This document shows positions 59,462 through 64,000 of a stretch of 64,000 bases of DNA, one piece after another (the first letter of the stretch is position 1; each line of letters starts with the position of its first letter). The notes beneath the pieces are model-generated. The model saw nothing but the letters and a program-made list of their open reading frames with translations, searched no databases and was not told the origin of the DNA. The translations under genes were made by a program, and so were the position numbers. Origin of the DNA: Rhynchonema sp. JSB1_4 (Eukaryota; Nematoda; Chromadorea; Monhysterida; Xyalidae); NCBI GenBank assembly GCA_030248065.1, contig JASAMV010002789.1, positions 1 to 64,000 of the forward strand, in the 5' to 3' direction.

Positions 59462-59644
59462 CCAATGCGATTACAAGCGAAAAAACATCCTTTCAAACCC
59501 CCTTTTTAGGGGTGTTTGGGGGGGTATTTCTGCGAACAATTTTTTCAGTTTCGGGTCAGTGAATTAATAGAGCCCCCCGTAATAGAGCCCCCAAAATGGG
59601 GTCAGTGAGTTAATAGAGCCCCCCTTCTATTTAGGTTTTTACGG
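59462..59644. mobile_element. 5'-truncated TA-type MITE, AATAGAGCCCCCC family
   Basis: Right end TTCTATTTAGGTTTTTACGG followed by TA (59645). The left part is missing and replaced by a core piece related to the element at 62029-62876. Confidence 0.7.
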
Positions 59645-59649
59645 TAAAC

Positions 59650-59850
59650 GGAATCCAACTTTGGATTTCTCTTTCGTTCAACTTTTGGCTCTTCAGGCTT
59701 AGGCTTAGGCCCCAGCCAGGAAGACCTGTGCACATTTCTCAGGTCCACGCCTGATTCAAAGCCTGAAACGAGACCTGAACACGATTAGGATACGCGTCAG
59801 TTGGATTCCGTTTTTGTGAATTCTATCTCCGCGTCTTCGACTTGCCCGTT
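59650..59850. repeat. Inverted repeat, right copy, with TTAGGC-like runs
   Basis: Reverse complement of about 48222-48430, including CAGGCTTAGGCTTAGGCC. Together the two copies bracket about 11.2 kb. Confidence 0.7.
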
Positions 59851-60239
59851 GCGTGCGAAGTGCACGTTGGGAAAAGCTCGTCCGTTGCCTTGACAGAGAG
59901 AAAACGCGAATTGTCGATTTCGCGATAGAAGACACGGTTTGGCTCAAAGTTTGGCCTTAAGCCCAAGCCTGAGCCTGAGAAAAAGGGAAGTCAATTTTTA
60001 AACTGGACCAGCTTTTCCCAAAATGCCTGCGAAGATGGACTCGTGTTCCGTATCAGTGGTGTAGCTACCCAGGTGGGGCGGCAACCTACTGTACCACCCA
60101 AAATGCGGGGCGGCAACCTACCGTAAAAACCTAAATACAGCCCCCCCCCGGAATAGAGCCCCCCCCCCGTAATACAGCCCCCCCAAAAAGGGGTCAGTGA
60201 ATTAATAGAGCCCCCCCCCGGAATAGAGCCCCCCCTAAG

Positions 60240-61153
60240 CAGGGTAGTACTTGGGGGGTGGGGGGGGGGGTCCCCCCCCCAAATTCATCTATCTATCGTC
60301 AACACTTTTTGATTTCATCTATCTATCGTCAACACTTATGGGCAAATCTATCTATCGTCAACAAATTCTGGGAACAATCTATCTATCGTCAACACATTTC
60401 GACCCCAAAATGGGTATTTTTGCCTCAAAATGGCTCAAAATCGGTATTTTTTCTCCCAAATAGGCAAAAAATCGCGCGCTACGCGCGGATTTAGTACATC
60501 TAAGTACATTTTAATTAATATTTACACATTATTACCCACTTAGTACACTATACTATACCGTAAAAACCTAAATACAGCCCCCCCCGGAATAGAGCCCCCC
60601 CCCGTAATACAGCCCCCCCAAAAAGGGGTCAGTGAATTAATAGAGGCCCCCCCCGGAATAGAGCCCCCCCCCCTAAGTAACATCCCCTATACTGTAGTGT
60701 ATTAAGGCTTGATAGTGGTGTACAGGTACATTTATGCACGTTTGTTGTTCGTTCAGAGCACATAATACGCCTCCTATTGACGAATAGACACGAATAAATG
60801 CGATTACAAGCGAAAAAACATCCTTTCAAATCCCTTTTTAGGGGTTTTGGGGGGTATTTCTGAGAACAATTTTTCAGCTTCGGGTCAGTGAATTAATAGA
60901 GGCCCCCCCGGAATAGAGCCCCCCCCGTAATAGAGCCCCCCCAAAATGGGGTCAGTGAGTTAATAGAGCCCCCCCCTTCTATTTAGGTTTTTACGGTACC
61001 TTGATTTTTGGCGACCCCCCCCACCATCTATCTATCGTCAACAAGTTTGGGTCGACCCCCCCCCAGATTTCGGACTTGGGTCATCTATCTATCGTCAACA
61101 CATTTCGGGTCCCAATCTATCTATCGTCAACACCCTGACCAAGTACTACACTG
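60240..61153. mobile_element. hAT-like MITE, motif TGTTGACGATAGATAGAT, copy 2 inverted (third level)
   Basis: Ends CAGGGTAGTACTTGG and CCAAGTACTACACTG, flanked by CCCCTAAG (60232-60239, 61154-61161). Same family as 45218-45706 but in the opposite orientation, with the same count of seven motifs (four plus three). Interrupted by a TA-type MITE at 60558. Confidence 0.93.
60558..60996. mobile_element. TA-type MITE, CCGTAAAAACC ends (innermost, intact)
   Basis: 439 bp, tips CCGTAAAAACCTAAATA and reverse complement, flanked by TA (60556-60557, 60997-60998). The matching point in the uninterrupted copy at about 45381 reads as the empty site. The TA duplication suggests Tc1/mariner mobilisation. 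Confidence 0.93.
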
Positions 61154-61812
61154 CCCCTAAGTAACATCCCCTATACAGTAGTGTATTAAGGCTTGATAGT
61201 GGTGCACAGGTACATTTATGCACGTTCGTTGTTCATTCAGAGCATATAATACGCCTCTTATTGACCAATAGACACGAATAAATGCGATTACAAGCGAAAA
61301 AACATCCTTTCAAACCCGTTTTTAGGGGTTTTTGGGGGTATTTTTGGGAACAATTTTTTCAGGTTCGGGTCAGTGAATTAATAGAGGCCCCTCCGGAATA
61401 GAGCCCTTCCCCGTAATAGAGCCCCCCAAAATGGGGTCAGTGAGTTAATAGAGCCCCCCCCCTTCTATTTAGGTTTTTACGGTACCTACTGTACCAGCCG
61501 AGCTAGGGGGGGTCGTACCACTTGGGGGGTCATCTGGAAACCGAAATTTTTTATGTCTAAATACTGAAGAAAATGTGGCCTAAAACACTAATCTCGCGCG
61601 CAGCGCGCGATTTTTCGCCTATTTGCAGACAAATGCTAATTTTATGCAATTTTAAGCCAAAAATGAATGTTTTGGGTGAAAAGTTAGGTGGGGCGGCAGG
61701 CAACCTACCTACTGTACCAGGCGAGGGGCGGCAACCTACCTACCGTACCTAGGCGGGCGGGGGACCCCCACCGGCCCACCCCCCCCCCCCCAGCTACATC
61801 ATTGTTCCGTAT

Positions 61813-62028
61813 AATGAGTCTGTCAGACGGTGTTGCGGGGCGGCGGGGGGGGGGGGGGGTTGTGTGTGTTGTTGTTGTTCGTTCATCCTGTTATCGAGAC
61901 GTCGTTGATTCCAATTGCTTGACTTCTTCATTTGCGATTGCGCTCCTTCCTGTTGCTTCGGATCCGTTTCCTCCGTGCTGTTGTCAAGTTGTCGGACCTG
62001 GTCTGAAGAAAAGCTCTTCAGTGAGAAG
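61813..62028 (-). other. Coding-like remnant between two MITEs
   Basis: The minus strand reads a polar, Gln-rich stretch (SSDQVRQLDNSTEETDPKQQ) for about 65 codons with no stop. It could be a fragment of an exon cut by insertions, or chance. No family recognised. Confidence 0.25.
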
Positions 62029-62876
62029 CAGTGTAGTTCTTGGGGGGGGGTCCCCCTCGGGCAGTGTAGTGGCTGGGGGGGATGGGGGGGGGATTCCCCC
62101 CCCCTAAGGAGTAGGTACCTTGCAACCACCCCTTGGGGGGGATGGGGGGGGGGAAGGGTAGGTACCTTGCAACCACCCCGGAGGGTACCTTGCAACCATC
62201 AATTTATGGTTTTTATAGGCAAAAATGGGTGTTTTTCGACCTCAAAACCCCAAAAATCGCGCGCTGCGCGCGCAAACCTCCATATAATAGGTATTTTAGG
62301 CAAATTTTCGGCCAAAATGCAAAAAAGTACCAATTTTTCGGCCAAATTTGCAGTATAATGCATGCAAAAAACCTCCTTTTTTCGGACCTCAGGGGTACCT
62401 TGCAACCTTCCGGAGGCTGGGTAGGGGGGTACCTTGCAACCATCTGGATCCATCCCCCCCAAGGGTACCTTGCAACCATCTGCCTGCCACTACACTGCCC
62501 TCGGGTACGTCTGTTCCCCCTCCATGGTACGCCTGCCCCTACTGTTCCCCCTCCGGGTACGTCTGCTCCCCCAATTTCTACCTAAAATAGGCAAATTTTA
62601 GCCTAAAATATGCATTTTTAGGCATAAAATGAGTGATTTTTAGGTCAATGGTCAATGTCGTCAAAAATCGCCAAAATACCCTTTTTATTGAGATTTTTTT
62701 CCTAAAAGGGGCAAAAATGAGCCAAATTTTCGACCTCAAAAAATGACTTTTCTCCAAATTTGGGTCCTCCCCCCTTCCGGGTCCTTCCCCCCCTTCCCCC
62801 CAGGTGGGCACGTCTGTTCCCCCTCCGAAAAAAGGGGGGTACCGCCTGTTCCCCCTCCGGACCAGGAACTACACTG
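62029..62876. mobile_element. hAT-like MITE, motif GTACGTCTGTTCCCCCTCC
   Basis: Ends CAGTGTAGTTCTTGG and CCAGGAACTACACTG, flanked by GTGAGAAG (62021-62028, 62877-62884). Motif copies lie near both ends in the same direction. A/T-rich core with TAGGCAAATTTTAGCC words. A second hAT-like MITE is nested at 62062-62497. The right end is 222 bp upstream of the next gene's ATG. Confidence 0.92.
62062..62497. mobile_element. hAT-like MITE, motif GGTACCTTGCAACCA (nested)
   Basis: 436 bp. Ends CAGTGTAGTGGC and GCCACTACACTG, flanked by CCCTCGGG (62054-62061, 62498-62505). Three motif copies on each side, all in one direction. Core palindrome CGCGCGCTGCGCGCG at about 62257. Related to the degraded copy at 38660. 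Confidence 0.92.
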
Positions 62877-63098
62877 GTGAGAAGAATTAGTTTGCTTTGC
62901 CTTTCAGCATTTGGGAATTAAAAAGGTGTCAATTCTTGGTTTCTTTGTACTTTGAAGGCGACGAAGCTATGTAAATGAATTGGAATGAACGGATACTGAA
63001 TCTCAGGCTGATAAGCAAATTTCACAGTTCTAACTTGTGTTTGCAAAGCTTTCCAGACCTGGTTCACGGCCAATCGCGCAGAAGCCCGCTGGAAGGGC

Positions 63099-64000
63099 AT
63101 GGCTGACGATGACGGCAATCTTATCCTTGACACTGATCTGCATTCGAGCCCCGATCCGACCAAATGTCAATTCTGTGACTCAAATCATTTAAATGAACGT
63201 CAGTCCGACATTCACATGCTCTTGGTCCATCCGTTCGAATATTGGCCAATCTACGCGTCCAAGAATGGTGTGAACAACGATGAAATCGTCAGCATCGAGC
63301 CAAAGCCCTCTCAGTCGCCTAAACCGCCGTCGCCGCTTGAAGAATCCAGAAATGAACCAGAAAGCGATGAAATTATTGAACCAGAAACATGCGAAGTCTC
63401 GTCCAGAGACAGCGCGCCGGATGATGAACTGGAAGACGGTCAATTACTCGACAAGGATTGTGAACGGATCAGTCCTGAATCAGCAAGGCAAGCCTCGAGC
63501 ACTGCGCAACCCGACGAAGTACCTGTCGTCGTCGCCACCTCTGAGGACGTCGGAGTCTCCAACTCTGGTGGAAATCCCGCTCCTCAGCCGGTTGTGTTGA
63601 CACATGAAGAGAACCGTCGGATTGTGGACGAGATTGAACAGACATGTCCTTGGGCTCGACAACCGGTTGCCAAGACGCCCCACGATCCTGTGTCATCTGA
63701 ACAACCCCACACTGACAACAGGTATTGAACGAATGGGTAGGCACAGCCTTGATCTGTTCCCCGAGGCCCAGACATACTGCAACAAACTTTCACGACGCTG
63801 ACATTTGCATCAACAAAAAACCACCATTGCAGAGTGGGTGCCGCTGCCGACTGCAACACAAGCGTGCCGCCCAACGATGTCCCCGTTCCCTCAACATCAG
63901 TATCCAATCCCGACCAGCATGACCAAAACACGCAGTCACCCGGTGATAATGATGCGATGGTGAGTCCCCATCTGATGAATGCGCTTTGCTGTTTGCTGGC
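63099..64000 (+). CDS. C2H2-finger protein, 5' part (gene continues past the window)
   Basis: Exon 1 is 63099-63721 and exon 2 is 63833-63959 with a GT donor at 63960, joined in matching phase. Near the N-terminus is a single finger-like motif C-x2-C-x12-H-x4-H (CQFCDSNHLNERQSDIH then MLLVHP). The rest so far is acidic, Ser/Pro/Glu-rich and disordered. A single finger with a disordered acidic region is typical of nuclear proteins, but the function cannot be assigned. ATG 63099 is the first in frame (MADDDGNLIL). A hAT-like MITE ends 222 bp upstream and may lie in the promoter. The 3' end lies outside the window. Confidence 0.72.

Larger units (their letters stand above)
60121..61482. mobile_element. 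TA-type MITE, CCGTAAAAACC ends (second level)
   Basis: Tips CCGTAAAAACCTAAATA and reverse complement, flanked by TA (60119-60120, 61483-61484). The motif AATAGAGCCCCCC (or AATACAG...) is repeated in one direction on both sides. It is interrupted at 60240-61153 by a hAT-like MITE. Confidence 0.9.
60054..61804. mobile_element. hAT-like MITE (outermost of four nested insertions)
   Basis: Ends CAGTGGTGTAGCTACCC and a matching right tip ending AGCTACATCATTG, flanked by TTCCGTAT (60046-60053, 61805-61812). Its motif CAACCTAC(CTAC)TGTACC is repeated in one direction near both ends; core palindrome at about 61594. A TA-type MITE is inserted at 60121. Confidence 0.9.

Overview
This is a eukaryotic, almost certainly metazoan window: genes are split by GT-AG introns, the longest gene is an animal WNK kinase, and repeats fill much of the rest. 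Three weak hints point to a nematode or a related ecdysozoan: a GT92 (DUF23) glycosyltransferase, a family expanded in nematodes; introns as short as 41 nt; and short TTAGGC-like runs (the nematode telomere unit) inside an inverted repeat at 48.35 and 59.70 kb. The species cannot be named from the sequence.

Layout. 1-5.5 kb is a giant foldback element: inverted arms with tandem-repeat tips around a poly-C core of about 565 bp that contains Ns. 6.16-8.26 kb (+) is an eight-exon gene of unknown function whose last exon is interrupted by a 402-bp TA-flanked MITE. 9.82-11.87 kb (+) is a type II membrane GT92 glycosyltransferase. 12.38-14.4 kb (-) is an unrecognised polar, repeat-rich ORF. 16.21-17.23 kb (+) is a small DUF427 protein whose coding exon is split exactly at a codon boundary by a 519-bp inverted-repeat element. 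20.09-40.04 kb (-) is one WNK gene; about 42 exons can be assembled with matching phases from the start codon (40035) to TAA (20087), with a few small mid-gene exons left open. A long hairpin lies just beyond its stop.

42.5-62.9 kb is a graveyard of short elements whose ends can be read to the base because exact target-site duplications survive. Several are hAT-like (CAGNG ends, 8-bp duplications) and one family is Tc1/mariner-like (TA duplications). Each family carries its own short motif iterated in DIRECT orientation near both ends, and most of the hAT-like ones share a CGCG palindromic core. At 60.05-61.81 kb four insertions are nested inside one another, so their order can be read. The same region holds satellite-like CCAATACC and CGGCCC arrays, a foldback with minisatellite arms, an unrecognised 1068-codon ORF (48.8-52.0 kb, -), and a CR1/Jockey-type LINE (54.1-58.0 kb, +) whose ORF1 and ORF2 lie in one frame separated by a single UAG. 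The LINE sits inside a larger unit bounded by palindromic satellite arms. The window ends in the first two exons of a C2H2-finger protein gene (63.1 kb, +).

The genes do not form an operon or obvious pathway. WNK is an intracellular chloride- and osmo-sensing kinase; the GT92 enzyme is a Golgi-type transferase. The main biological theme is the repeat landscape and its insertions into exons.
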